Source: an uncultured Prolixibacteraceae bacterium
Lineage (GTDB): Bacteria > Bacteroidota > Bacteroidia > Bacteroidales > Prolixibacteraceae
Assembly: GCA_903834475.1 (NCBI GenBank)
Contig: CAILJH010000214.1
Location: 1-32,409, forward strand
DNA: 32,409 bases
Reading direction: 5' to 3'
Below are positions 12,751-22,214 of this stretch, one piece after another (within the stretch, counting starts at the first letter, position 1; every line of letters starts with the position of its first letter). The notes beneath the pieces were generated by a model. That model searched no databases, was not told the origin of the DNA, and saw only the letters and a list, made by a program, of their open reading frames with translations. Made by a program: the position numbers and the translations under genes.

Positions 12751-15642
12751 TCAATTTTGGAAATGATTTTGCATCATTCTCAACAATTCACTGTTTTTTA
12801 TGGGTTTCGAAATGTAATCGGTACAACCGGCTGCAATGGCCTTTTCTTTGTCGCCTGAAAGTGCATAGGCTGTTTGAGCAATAATTATTACCTTTTCATT
12901 GAATTGCCTAATTTGCCGGGTCGCTTCATACCCATCCATTTCAGGCATTTGGATATCCATCAGAATCAGATCAATGTCAGGATTTTCCCTGCAAGTATCA
13001 ACTGCTTCCAATCCGGTTCTTACTTGTAAAATTTCCTTCCCAAATTTCCGGACAACAATCGAAATGAGTGATGCCGATCCTTCATCATCTTCAGCGATCA
13101 AAATCTTCAGGTCTTTAATCTGTATTTCTTTATCGTGTTCCGAATTTTCAAGTCCGGACACTTCAACTTCTGCTTCTTCAATCTGGTATGGAAGAGTAAA
13201 ATAGAAAACACTTCCACCTGCCTTGCCTTCAGACAGGTTTCTTTCCTCACTTTCGACCCAGATCCGACCACCCAACATATCGACATAGGCTTTGGTAATG
13301 GCTAATCCCAGTCCTGCTCCCTGAAGAGCCATTTTATCGCTGACATCCGCCTGAATAAAACGTTCAAAAATAGCTTCCTGCCTGTCTTTTGGGATTCCGA
13401 TTCCGGTGTCTCTCACATAGAATTCAAGATGAGACGCATGGCCATGCGCCTTTACCAAAGTACAACCAAATTCGATAGAGCCTTCTTTGGTATATTTAAC
13501 TGCATTTTTAACCAGGTTGGTCAGGATCGCGTAAAGTTTTTCACGGTCAGTTCGGATCAGGACTTCCGAAGATGGCAGGAAATTCTTTAATGTCAATTCC
13601 AATCCTTTGGGTTCTACTTCTGCTTTAAAGAAATTATAAATAAACAAAAGCTGCTCGTTCACACTGGTTTCCGATATAGAGACTTTCATCTGTCCTGATT
13701 CGATCTTCGAAATATCGACGATATCGTTAATGATATTGAGCATACGAACACCACTTTTCTCAATAATTTCAATGTATTCCTGTTGTTGGTCGCTGGTCAG
13801 ATTAGGTTCCTTCAGTATTTCTGCAAAGCCAAGGATTCCGTTCATTGGAGTCCGGATTTCGTGGCTCATATTAGCAAGGAAAGCCGATTTTAGGCGGGTA
13901 TTTTCTTCTGCCTTTTCTTTGGCAGTTATCAGGTTCAGATTTTGATTGATATATTCCTGATTCAGATAAGCATATTCTTCATTCTGCTCCTGAAGTTCTT
14001 TCTCTATCAATTTCTGAACGGTAATGTCGCGTATTGTACCAACCATGCTGACTACACGATTGTTTTCATCCAGTTTAAGACGGCCGATGCCATGTACCCA
14101 ACGCTCCTCACGATCATTATGTCTGACAATTTTATATTCCTTATCAAATTTACTCCGCCTTTTCAATACATTATGAATAAAGTAATCATTCATAATACCT
14201 TGCCATTCAGGATGAATAATGCCTATCCATGTTTTCACTGATTTTTCAAAATCCGGCTCGATCCCGAATATTTCATTCAGAATATCCGAACTTGTCCAAT
14301 TACCGGAAGCAACGTCAAGAGTATAGGTTCCGAGTCTGGCAATATGCTGTGTTTCATTCAAAAACAATTCGCTCTCCTGCAGGGCTTCTTCGGCTTGTTT
14401 TCTGGCAGAAATGTCGCGCACCGAGATAATATCTGCTGTAATTCCCTTATATTCGATGACCTTTCCAATACTTTCGAATAATATCTTATTCCCTTTACTG
14501 GTCATGCCAAAATACTCCGCAATTTCAAGTATTTCACCATGTGCCATTTTGGTCAGATCTTCAATTGCTTTTGGAATGGATTCTTCGCAAATATAACGGA
14601 AGACATTTTCTCCAATTATTTCATCCTGATGTTCATATTCAAAGGTTCGGATCAACGACTGATTGGCATACAGAATTTTACCTTCAAAATCTATGATGAG
14701 TATTCCTTCAAAACTATTCTCAGCAACGGCGCGATATTTTTCTTCGCTTTCGCGGAGGGCCTGTTCTGTCAGTTTTTGTTTAGTGATATCGTGGCCTATA
14801 CCTACAAGCCCAACCACGCGATTATTTTTGTCGTGTAAGGGGAGCTTGGAGGAAACCAACCAACGTTTCTGCCGGGTTTCGTCAAAAACATATTCCTCCC
14901 TGTTTATGACCGGTATTCCTGTTTCGATTACAGACCGGTCGTCAGCCTGAAACTTTTCTGCCAAATCTTTTGGATAAATATCAAAATCATCTTTGCCTAT
15001 AATCTCGGCCTCTGATTTTGCGCCCATGTACCGCAATTCAGTTGAATTGGCCAAAGTTTTCCGGCAATCTAAGTCTTTGGCATAGATCGAATCCGGGATA
15101 TTGTCGATGACCGTTCTGAGCAGCAAATGTTCATTCTGAAGTTTTTCTTCTGCCTCCTTGCGCTTGGAAATATCACGAACGATTGAAAGCATGGCTGGTT
15201 TATTTTCAAACTGAATTGGCATCGCTTTTACTTCCACCTGAACTTCAGAGCCATCGGGGCGCAAAAATATTTCTTCGACAAGAGGTAAAACATTACCATG
15301 AGTCATCGCATGCTTGATTCGTTCAATGACCATTGCACGATATTCAGGATGAATAAACTGCATCACCGGTACTCCAAGTAATTCGGCTGAGCTGGTCACA
15401 GCCATCAAGCGAAGGCACTCATTGTTAACAAAAACAATCTTTCCATCTTCATAAATTGCGATGGCATCGGGCGAATTTTCTACCAACTCGTGGTATTTCA
15501 ATTCAATTGACCTGTAAGATTCTTCCGCCAGTTCACGTTCAAGGACGCTCTTATTGTACGATGTCTTTAAACTGGTATTCTCTTGTTTCAATTCCTGTAA
15601 CTCTTTCAGGAGTTCTTCAATTGTTCTGTTAGGATGGTTCAT
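12751..15642 (-). CDS. Hybrid sensor histidine kinase with four PAS domains and receiver
   Basis: A 963-residue signalling protein. After a short coiled coil (8–45), four PAS modules follow at about 47–165, 172–290, 300–415 and 425–545, each ending in a PAC-type RDIS/HDIT/RDIT sequence. A coiled coil (550–585) leads to the HisKA helix with phospho-acceptor H594 in NMSHEIRTPMNG. The ATPase domain has N713 (TNLVKNAVKY), DTGIGIP (745–751) and GAGLGLAITKAYV. A receiver domain (845–962) has D896 (LILMDIQMP) and K946. No membrane segment or signal peptide is visible, so it senses inside the cytoplasm, perhaps redox or small ligands through PAS. There is no neighbouring response regulator, so the output partner must be elsewhere. 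Confidence 0.95.
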   Translation of the reverse strand: MNHPNRTIEELLKELQELKQENTSLKTSYNKSVLERELAEESYRSIELKYHELVENSPDAIAIYEDGKIVFVNNECLRLMAVTSSAELLGVPVMQFIHPEYRAMVIERIKHAMTHGNVLPLVEEIFLRPDGSEVQVEVKAMPIQFENKPAMLSIVRDISKRKEAEEKLQNEHLLLRTVIDNIPDSIYAKDLDCRKTLANSTELRYMGAKSEAEIIGKDDFDIYPKDLAEKFQADDRSVIETGIPVINREEYVFDETRQKRWLVSSKLPLHDKNNRVVGLVGIGHDITKQKLTEQALRESEEKYRAVAENSFEGILIIDFEGKILYANQSLIRTFEYEHQDEIIGENVFRYICEESIPKAIEDLTKMAHGEILEIAEYFGMTSKGNKILFESIGKVIEYKGITADIISVRDISARKQAEEALQESELFLNETQHIARLGTYTLDVASGNWTSSDILNEIFGIEPDFEKSVKTWIGIIHPEWQGIMNDYFIHNVLKRRSKFDKEYKIVRHNDREERWVHGIGRLKLDENNRVVSMVGTIRDITVQKLIEKELQEQNEEYAYLNQEYINQNLNLITAKEKAEENTRLKSAFLANMSHEIRTPMNGILGFAEILKEPNLTSDQQQEYIEIIEKSGVRMLNIINDIVDISKIESGQMKVSISETSVNEQLLFIYNFFKAEVEPKGLELTLKNFLPSSEVLIRTDREKLYAILTNLVKNAVKYTKEGSIEFGCTLVKAHGHASHLEFYVRDTGIGIPKDRQEAIFERFIQADVSDKMALQGAGLGLAITKAYVDMLGGRIWVESEERNLSEGKAGGSVFYFTLPYQIEEAEVEVSGLENSEHDKEIQIKDLKILIAEDDEGSASLISIVVRKFGKEILQVRTGLEAVDTCRENPDIDLILMDIQMPEMDGYEATRQIRQFNEKVIIIAQTAYALSGDKEKAIAAGCTDYISKPIKNSELLRMMQNHFQN

Positions 15643-15676
15643 CCATTCTGCTTTATGTGAATATAAACCTTAGCGA

Positions 15677-15684
15677 CAAATATA
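15677..15684 (-). promoter_or_regulatory. Putative -7 box of the histidine kinase gene
   Basis: The minus strand reads TATATTTG, a full TAnnTTTG match 34 nt before the ATG at 15642. No good -33 element is seen. Confidence 0.42.
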
Positions 15685-15845
15685 TATTATATTTTTAGGA
15701 AGCTGTAAGAAAGTACTTATTAAAAAGAGTGGCATTTTCTGCTTAAAATCTATTAACCCGTCAGATTTGCTTTCTGAAAGGTTCCTGATCAATTGGGTGA
15801 GAAAAAGAACAAAAATGAGTTCAAACAACTGACCACTGCATAGAT

Positions 15846-15884
15846 AAAAAACAATGATCCTATCTCTTTCGAAACAGAATCATT
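15846..15884 (-). terminator. Intrinsic terminator of pepD
   Basis: The minus strand has AATGATTC (15884–15877) pairing with GGATCATT (15860–15853, one G·U) followed by GTTTTTT. It is 28 nt after the pepD stop codon. Confidence 0.65.
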
Positions 15885-15911
15885 CTTATGCATTTGCCAA
15901 ATCCGGAAAAC

Positions 15912-17378
15912 CTATTTTGATGGAATATTTTTCAGCGTTTCAACAAGGAAGTCCCAGAATTTGCTGACCGATTCGATGTTTACTTTTTCATCCGGAGAGT
16001 GTGGAAACCGGATGGTTGGTCCCAGAGATATCATATCCCAGTTTGGATACGTTCCCCCAAGAATACCGCATTCCAGACCGGCATGAATGGCGCGGATTTC
16101 TGGAATACGGCCAAATTTATTCTCATAGATCTTCAGCATGGTTTTCAGAATTGGCGATTCCATATTTGGTTTCCATCCCGGATATCCACCGGCCAGTTTC
16201 ACCTCAGCTCCGGCCAATGTAAAGACCGAATCCATCCGTGAACCAAGCTGAGCTCTCGCAGAATCAACCGAACTTCGCATGAGGCAGGCAATGCTGATTG
16301 TTTTTGCTTCGCTGTCGGATTTCACAATAGCCAGATTGGTAGAGGTTTCAACCAGTCCTGCCATGGTATCACTCATACGCATCACTCCGTTCGGACAGGC
16401 AACTATCGCATGAGTAAGGTTGATCTGTGTTTTTTCGTCAACCAAAGAAGTGGGCATTTCTGTTTTTGAAAGTTCGATTTTAAGCGTTGGTTCAGTAACC
16501 GAAAGTTCACGTTTGATTACATTGGTCAATCCGGCTACCAATCCGACCAGTTTATCAGCGGTTGCATAAGGAACTGTAACAATTCCGAATGTTTCGCGAG
16601 GAATGGCATTACGCAAACTTCCGCCGTTGATCGATGACAAACGCATACCGCAAACTTTGTAAGCTTCTTTCAATATGCGGAAGAAAATCTTGTTCGAATT
16701 TCCACGGCCCAAATGAATGTCAACTCCAGAATGGCCGCCTTTTAATCCGGTAACATTCAACTTAAATCCAATTGATTCTGCAGGAACCGGAACTTCCGTG
16801 TAATTAAATTTCACATTGGCATCTTCACCACCGGCGCAGCCAACATACAATTCACCTTCATCTTCCGAATCCATATTGATCAGGATGCTTCCTTTCAACC
16901 AGCCAGCTTCCAGTCCGATAGCTCCGTCCATGCCGGTTTCTTCGGTGGCTGTAAACAAACCTTCAACCGGTCCGTGAGCCAAATCTTTCGAAGCCAGAAC
17001 GGCCATAGCTGCAGCGACACCAATTCCGTTATCGGAACCAAGGGTTGTTCCATTGGCTCTCACCCATTCACCGTCGATGATTGTTTCAATCGGATCCTTG
17101 GCAAAATCGTGAGCTTTGTCGCTGTTTTTCTGCGGAACCATGTCGAGATGGCCCTGAAGAATTACTCCTTTGCACTTTTCCATCCCCGGAGTGGCAGGTT
17201 TACGGATAATTACATTCCCTGATTTATCCTGCATAGTCTCCAATCCGAGGCTATTGCCAAAATCAACCAGGAACTTTCTAATCTGTTCTTCGTGATGCGA
17301 AGGACGCGGTATCCGCGTCAACTGGTAAAAATTCTCCCACAATTCAATGGGATCAAGTTTTGAAATTTCGTTGTTCAT
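15912..17378 (-). CDS. pepD: Aminoacyl-histidine dipeptidase, peptidase family M20C
   Basis: A 488-residue cytosolic metallopeptidase that cleaves dipeptides such as Xaa-His. Landmarks of the M20C family are RIPRPSHHEEQIRKFL near the N-terminus, GHLDMVPQK with the first metal histidine and aspartate, TLGSDNGIGVAAAMA, TATEETGMDGAIGL with the catalytic glutamate pair, and the late HAGLECGILGG. The lid domain in the middle includes GLKGGHSGVDIHLGRGN. Length and motif order match the family, and no signal peptide is present. It has its own terminator at 15846–15884. The 160 nt before it hold the terminator of the upstream MFS gene, so it is probably transcribed alone. Confidence 0.96.
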   Translation of the reverse strand: MNNEISKLDPIELWENFYQLTRIPRPSHHEEQIRKFLVDFGNSLGLETMQDKSGNVIIRKPATPGMEKCKGVILQGHLDMVPQKNSDKAHDFAKDPIETIIDGEWVRANGTTLGSDNGIGVAAAMAVLASKDLAHGPVEGLFTATEETGMDGAIGLEAGWLKGSILINMDSEDEGELYVGCAGGEDANVKFNYTEVPVPAESIGFKLNVTGLKGGHSGVDIHLGRGNSNKIFFRILKEAYKVCGMRLSSINGGSLRNAIPRETFGIVTVPYATADKLVGLVAGLTNVIKRELSVTEPTLKIELSKTEMPTSLVDEKTQINLTHAIVACPNGVMRMSDTMAGLVETSTNLAIVKSDSEAKTISIACLMRSSVDSARAQLGSRMDSVFTLAGAEVKLAGGYPGWKPNMESPILKTMLKIYENKFGRIPEIRAIHAGLECGILGGTYPNWDMISLGPTIRFPHSPDEKVNIESVSKFWDFLVETLKNIPSK

Positions 17379-17467
17379 ATAGTAGTTTTAAAATAAAAAT
17401 TCGAAGGAATATTCAGTTTCTAAAAGTACAATTAATCCACAAAGTTTCTTCCTGAATTAAAACAATA

Positions 17468-17505
17468 AAAAAACCTGCATCCAATTTAATGAATACAGGT
17501 TTTTT
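17468..17505 (-). terminator. Intrinsic terminator of the MFS transporter gene
   Basis: Arms AAAAAACCTG (17468–17477) and CAGGTTTTTT (17496–17505) pair perfectly, giving a stem with A- and T-runs usable on both strands. It lies 33 nt after the stop codon of the minus-strand gene at 17539. Confidence 0.85.
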
Positions 17506-17538
17506 GAGATTTTGAGGACTGGTCAAATCAACCGTATT

Positions 17539-18939
17539 TTAGCTTTTGATATTTGGCTTCTCAAGCCCGTAACCCATTTTGCGGTCTTCCGCTTTTAACA
17601 GAAAGGCAAACCCAATGGCTAAAAATCCGAACAAGGCGAATATCAGCATTGGAAAAGTGTAGTTGTATTGTGTAATCACCTGATTTTGACCGTCAATTAG
17701 CTTATCAATTGTTCCGGTTTTGTTTTTATCGAGTACGACACCGATAAGCATCGGAACGAGTGTTAATCCGATATTCTGAACCCAGAATGTCATGGCATAG
17801 GCGGTTCCAAGTTTGCTTTCAGGAATAATTTTAGCAATCGATGGCCACATAGCTGACGGCACCATCGAAAAAGCTACTCCAAGCACCATGACCAATCCGA
17901 TAGCAATCGGGAAGCTGTTTAGCGATGGAATAGAAAACAACAAATGAACACAAACCAATAAAATTGAACCTGCAATCATGATGCTGGCACCACGGCCTTT
18001 TTTGTCGAACATACTGCCAAAAACCGGAGTTAGCAGCAAGGCACTTAAAGGCAGTAATGCTGGAATCCAACCTGCAAACTCGTCTGAAATTCCGAACTTC
18101 TGAACCATCAGGTTGATGGCATATTTTATAAATGGGAAAACAGCCGAATAAAACAAAACGCAAAGCACGGTGATAAACCAGAATGCGCGATTTTTTCCGA
18201 TTTCGAGAATGTCGGCGAATTTGAATTCTTCGTCGGCTGCGACACCGGCGTCAGCTTCTTCGCGGTCGAGCTTTCTATCCATGAAAGTAAAAAGGATGAA
18301 AACAAGCAAGCCAATTCCCAACAGGAAAAGCGAGAGAACCACAGGAGCACTTATCGTTCCGAATAATTTGACCAAAGGAATTGGAGTAATCATGGCCAAC
18401 ATAGTGCCAATTCGTCCGGTTGAGGTATTCAATCCAATAGCCAGCGCCATTTCTTTGCCGCGGAACCAGCGCACAACCGCTTTGTTGGCGGCAATTCCAA
18501 ACATTTCGCAACCTACACCAAAAATTGCAAATCCAACTCCGGCAACCACAGCCGAGGTTTGGGTTTGTGCCATAGCTTGCCACCCAAAAATGGTAAATTC
18601 TGAAGTTCCGTGAACATGTCCGGAAATAGCCCAATATTTGATGAATCCGCCTGCCAGCATGATTCCGATACCAAGAATCCCGGTGAACCGGACACCCATT
18701 TTATCGAGAATCATTCCGCTGAAAACCAGCATCAGCAAAAATACGTTGAACCAGCCGTATGCGCCTGTAAAAAAGCCATAATCGGAGGCCGACCATTGTA
18801 GCCCGGCTTGTAACCTTTCCTGTAAAGGCGCCATAGCATCGGTCAGGTAATACATACACATCATTGTAAACGACACCAGTCCAAGCATTATCCAACGTGC
18901 TGATTTCGAGTCGCGAAGCGATTTTTTAATTTCCTGCAT
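17539..18939 (-). CDS. Major facilitator superfamily transporter
   Basis: A 466-residue inner-membrane carrier with about 12 hydrophobic segments. The N-terminal half shows a loop after helix 2 with SGMILDKMGVRFTG, a form of the MFS G-x-x-x-D-R-x-G-x-R signature. The cytoplasmic centre (about 213–245) is charged (DRKLDREEADAG). The second half repeats the pattern with GSMFDKKGRGAS. The substrate cannot be told; the overall shape recalls organic-anion or sugar-phosphate MFS members. It begins 32 nt after the DUF4831 gene on the same strand, so the two may share a transcript that ends at 17468–17505. Confidence 0.9.
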   Translation of the reverse strand: MQEIKKSLRDSKSARWIMLGLVSFTMMCMYYLTDAMAPLQERLQAGLQWSASDYGFFTGAYGWFNVFLLMLVFSGMILDKMGVRFTGILGIGIMLAGGFIKYWAISGHVHGTSEFTIFGWQAMAQTQTSAVVAGVGFAIFGVGCEMFGIAANKAVVRWFRGKEMALAIGLNTSTGRIGTMLAMITPIPLVKLFGTISAPVVLSLFLLGIGLLVFILFTFMDRKLDREEADAGVAADEEFKFADILEIGKNRAFWFITVLCVLFYSAVFPFIKYAINLMVQKFGISDEFAGWIPALLPLSALLLTPVFGSMFDKKGRGASIMIAGSILLVCVHLLFSIPSLNSFPIAIGLVMVLGVAFSMVPSAMWPSIAKIIPESKLGTAYAMTFWVQNIGLTLVPMLIGVVLDKNKTGTIDKLIDGQNQVITQYNYTFPMLIFALFGFLAIGFAFLLKAEDRKMGYGLEKPNIKS

Positions 18940-18971
18940 TTTTTTTGAGTAAGGTTGTTTTTATAGATTAG

Positions 18972-20108
18972 TTATTTTTGAGTTTCAGTAGGTTGATTTA
19001 TTTCCAAAACAGATTTGATGGCTCCGGTGGTTGGATAAAATTCCAGACGGTAAGTTCCGTCAAGCAGATCTTCGGGAATCGGTGCCGTTGTTCCGAACTG
19101 AGCAACAGCAAAGCGTGCTCCGGCAAGTTGGGTACTGCCATCCAGAATTCGGATTTCAGCCATGCCTGGCATCCGGTAAAATAATCCGCTTTTTCCGGCA
19201 TTCGGATTTTCGGAAGTGCTGAGCCCCGATTGTTTGGAAGCCAGATTTTCCGATTTATTCACTTCAATCACAATTGGGCGGCCCGACAAATCGGATTTGG
19301 GCAGAACGCCGCGATCTTCGCTAAACCGAAAAACCACTTCGTTTTTTACTGATTTTGCACCGGGTACGAAATCAAAACTGAATTCATAGGACAGAGCAGA
19401 TGATTTTCCAACAAACAGGGCAAGGTAGTTCTGCTCCATTTTACCCAATTCCTGGGTCATCACTTCAAACGATTTTCCATCCGGAAGCGGTTCGTCATTG
19501 GCATTGGTTAACAATGCAAAGCGCGAATTGCGAAGGTTGAAAATGGTTTCGGCAGCTTCGGCAGCTTTCTCATCCATATTCTTTGAAACCAACTTGAAAG
19601 TTTTGGTTGAATCGGTACGCGAATTAAAACTCCAGATCGATAAATCGTCGAATTTAACCTGTTTGTCCAGATTTTTCGTGAGGAAAGATTGGGTCAGAAT
19701 GTCGGATTCGGCAGTTTTAACGCCAGAATTTATCGCAGCCAAAACACCTGATTCGGTCAGGCTAATTAATTGTGCTGAAGAGCCCATGGCTTTATGAACC
19801 TGATCCGGATCGGGCTCACTGAAAACTCCAATTTTCATTTCATCCAAATTCCACCGATCGGCATCTGCTGAAGGTGCATTGTCGATTCCCAGCATTTTCT
19901 GTGCATACATTTGAAACGGACCATGAACATATCTTTCGCGGGTCGCTTTCACATGGATGCGTATTCCGGTCTGCGGTAAAGCGTAAACCACTCCTTCCAC
20001 GGGTTCGGGAATTGCTCCCGGAACATTTTTTTTCTTGTCATCTTTAGGGGCAGCAAAAAGTGAGACTGCCAGAAGCATAAGAATGATTGATACTATTGAA
20101 GATTTCAT
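18972..20108 (-). CDS. DUF4831 family secreted protein
   Basis: A 378-residue protein resembling the Bacteroidota family DUF4831, of unknown function. It starts at 20108, where MKSSIVSIILMLLAVSLFAAPKDD forms a clear signal peptide. The frame is open to 20396, but that extra part is the translation of a repeat element. After the signal peptide come GVVYALPQTGIRIHVKATRE and YVHGPFQMYAQKMLGI, the family's usual beginning, and later FAVAQFGTTAPIPEDLLDG near the end. It is probably periplasmic or outer-membrane-facing. The MFS gene follows after 32 nt, possibly in the same operon, though no functional link is evident. Confidence 0.87.
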   Translation of the reverse strand: MKSSIVSIILMLLAVSLFAAPKDDKKKNVPGAIPEPVEGVVYALPQTGIRIHVKATRERYVHGPFQMYAQKMLGIDNAPSADADRWNLDEMKIGVFSEPDPDQVHKAMGSSAQLISLTESGVLAAINSGVKTAESDILTQSFLTKNLDKQVKFDDLSIWSFNSRTDSTKTFKLVSKNMDEKAAEAAETIFNLRNSRFALLTNANDEPLPDGKSFEVMTQELGKMEQNYLALFVGKSSALSYEFSFDFVPGAKSVKNEVVFRFSEDRGVLPKSDLSGRPIVIEVNKSENLASKQSGLSTSENPNAGKSGLFYRMPGMAEIRILDGSTQLAGARFAVAQFGTTAPIPEDLLDGTYRLEFYPTTGAIKSVLEINQPTETQK

Positions 20109-20140
20109 GGTTGAAATTTTATTGGTTTCTTTTTTTTTTG

Positions 20141-20460
20141 AACCACATAGACACATAGGTAATGAGAACAATTTGTTGTCGTGTTTATTCAATGCACTCA
20201 CCCCATGACCGGAGGCAGACATACAGCCTCGCTTCTCGTTGCTACTCTTTATACATAAGTCCTGGCCTGAAAGGCCATAATAATTCAGCTCGTCCATAAA
20301 CTCAGAGCGCTGCCGTTCGACTGAGCTCACGTCGAAGCCCTGGGCTATAATATGCTGCCCTTTCAGGGCGTTAAAATGAAGGAATAAATACGACATTACT
20401 TTATTCTTATTACTTAGTTTTTCACTTATTCAAAAATTTCTTTGTGTTCTATGTTGTTTT
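20141..20460. repeat. Composite repeat element bounded by imperfect inverted repeats
   Basis: This stretch holds no convincing gene. Its ends are AACCACATAGACACATAG (20141–20158) and, on the minus strand, AACAACATAGAACACAAAG, an imperfect terminal inverted repeat. Inside are two palindromes, GGCCTGAAAGGCC (20264–20276) and GCCCTTTCAGGGC (20357–20369), in opposite orientation, and a GC-rich segment with GTTCGACTGAGCTCACGTCGA between them. I recall similar GCCCTGAAAGGGC sequences as dispersed repeats in Bacteroidota; copy number cannot be checked here. It occupies the whole upstream region of the DUF4831 gene and separates it from nnr. Confidence 0.55.
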
Positions 20461-20494
20461 CATTGTAATTAAAAACCCAAAAATAGCTAAATTA

Positions 20495-22003
20495 TTATTC
20501 GAGCTGCAGAAAAGCTGAACCGAGGTGATTTATTATATCTCCGGCGATAAGTGCATGTTGCCCGAATTGAAATGCAGCAAGGTCGCCAGCCAGCCCATGC
20601 AGAAAAACACCAATCAAGGCGGCATCTTCAGGAGTGTAATTCTGAGCCAGCAAGCCGAGAATGATTCCCGTCAGCACATCGCCACTTCCTCCGGTAGCCA
20701 TTCCAGGGTTTCCTGTACTGTTGAAGAAAACACTGCCATCGGGAACCGTAACACAGGTGTGAGCACCTTTAAACACCAGGATGATCTTGTATTTCACAGA
20801 AAACTGAATCTGCTTTTGCAGACGATCGAACGAATTAACAGATGGTCCGGCCAGTCGTTCAAATTCTTTGGGATGTGGCGTCAGAATTGAATTTTCAGGA
20901 AGTCGTGCAAACCATTCTTTGTTTTCTGACAGAATATTTAAAGCATCGGCATCAATGACCAGTTTTTCAGGTCGAGCCAAAAGTAAATTTCCGAAAGCCT
21001 TCATCGTTTCCGGCATTTTGTCGAGTCCGGGACCAATTCCAATGGCATTAATTGGTGAAAGATCCGGCACTTGTGAAAAAACAGATTCCGATGGATCGAT
21101 GGAAGTCATGGCTTCAGGAACCGCATTTTGAATAATCTGATATCCCAACTGTGGAATATGAGTGGTCAGCAAACCAACACCAGCCCGCAAACAAGCTTTT
21201 GATGCCAGAACCGCAGCGCCCATTTTTCCGTAACTTCCGGCAATCAGCAAAGCGTGTCCAAAGTTACCTTTGTGCGAAAATTTTCCGCGTTTCTTAATTG
21301 TTCCTGAAATGTAAGTTTTAGTCAGTTCAAAATATTTGCTTTCAGTTTTAAGAATGGCTTCAGGATGCAGGCCGATCGGCAAAACTTCCCAATCTCCAAC
21401 TATTCCGGAATTTTCAGGAAAGAGAAAACTCAGTTTAGGAAACTGAAAAGTAAGTGTATGGCAGGCTTTGACTACTCCGGTAAGGTCGTTTTGAGTGTTG
21501 TCTTCTCCGAAAAGTCCGCTTGGGATATCAATGGAAACGACCCTTGCACCTGACTCATTGATCTTCAGCACAATTTCCTTGGCTAATCCATCCAGCGGCT
21601 TATTTAATCCTGAACCGAATAATCCATCGATAATAACTGCTCCGACAGGAATATTGGGAAATGAATCTGCCGAAACCATTCGATTCAGTGAAACCTTGCC
21701 TTGCTCTTCAAGCCGCTGCCAGTTGGTAGCCGGATTACCTTTCAATTCACGGCCAAAATTTGAAAGATAGACGATACAATTAAAATTGCAACCAGCTAAA
21801 ATCCGGGCAACTGCCAATGCATCACCGCCATTGTTTCCAGGTCCGGCAAAAATATAAACCGGATTTGTCTTACTTAGGTTCCGGACGAGCCAGTCAACCA
21901 CCGTCCCCGAAGCCCGTTCCATCAGGTCAATGGAAGAAATTGGCTCAAGAAGCATAGTCAGCTGATCAATTTCTGCGATTTGTTTACAGGAAAAAAGTTT
22001 CAT
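20495..22003 (-). CDS. nnr: Bifunctional NAD(P)H-hydrate epimerase / dehydratase
   Basis: A 502-residue metabolite-repair enzyme that restores NADH and NADPH after hydration damage. The N-terminal YjeF domain (about 1–215) epimerises the hydrate and has the signature FAGPGNNGGDALAVARIL and the VIIDGLFGSGLN segment. The C-terminal ribokinase-like domain (about 225–498) is the ADP- or ATP-dependent dehydratase, with NFGHALLIAGSYGKMGAAVL, DADALNILSE, TPHPKEFERL and the nucleotide-site NPGMATGGSGDVLTGII. The domain order and length match bacterial Nnr. No signal peptide is present. The gene is divergent from the DUF4143 ATPase gene and has no obvious operon partner. Confidence 0.96.
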   Translation of the reverse strand: MKLFSCKQIAEIDQLTMLLEPISSIDLMERASGTVVDWLVRNLSKTNPVYIFAGPGNNGGDALAVARILAGCNFNCIVYLSNFGRELKGNPATNWQRLEEQGKVSLNRMVSADSFPNIPVGAVIIDGLFGSGLNKPLDGLAKEIVLKINESGARVVSIDIPSGLFGEDNTQNDLTGVVKACHTLTFQFPKLSFLFPENSGIVGDWEVLPIGLHPEAILKTESKYFELTKTYISGTIKKRGKFSHKGNFGHALLIAGSYGKMGAAVLASKACLRAGVGLLTTHIPQLGYQIIQNAVPEAMTSIDPSESVFSQVPDLSPINAIGIGPGLDKMPETMKAFGNLLLARPEKLVIDADALNILSENKEWFARLPENSILTPHPKEFERLAGPSVNSFDRLQKQIQFSVKYKIILVFKGAHTCVTVPDGSVFFNSTGNPGMATGGSGDVLTGIILGLLAQNYTPEDAALIGVFLHGLAGDLAAFQFGQHALIAGDIINHLGSAFLQLE

Positions 22004-22095
22004 CGCTTTTAGATTTGAGCTAAAAGTACGAATTATTGGGAATTAAAATAGTGGCTACTTCATCCGGAATTCAACTTGGTTAATTTTCCATTTCT

Positions 22096-22177
22096 CGATA
22101 TTTTTCATTTGCTAAATGAATATTATCGGATATTTTTCATTTGCTAAATGAATATTATCGGATATTTTTCATTTATA
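22096..22177. repeat. Two and a half 32-bp tandem repeats containing a TTCATTT/AAATGAA palindrome
   Basis: Two full 32-bp units (22096–22127, 22128–22159) and a partial third (22160–22177) repeat with near identity. Each full unit contains TTCATTT–GCT–AAATGAA, a 7-bp inverted repeat with a 3-nt spacer, set in ATATT and TATTATCGG flanks. They end 38 nt before the DUF4143 ATPase ATG. The size and place suggest an operator array for a dimeric regulator, possibly for autoregulation. No spacer-like sequences are present, so it is not a CRISPR. Confidence 0.8.
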
Positions 22178-22214
22178 AGATTTATTTGTCCTGAAAAAGG
22201 TTTATATTTACCAC

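Noticed and set aside
20109-20396. N-terminal extension of the DUF4831 gene
   Set aside because: The extra 96 codons translate the composite repeat element and precede a perfect signal peptide at 20108.
22096-22177. Possible CRISPR array from the 32-bp repeats
   Set aside because: The units are directly joined with no spacers, only two and a half copies exist, and no cas genes are nearby.
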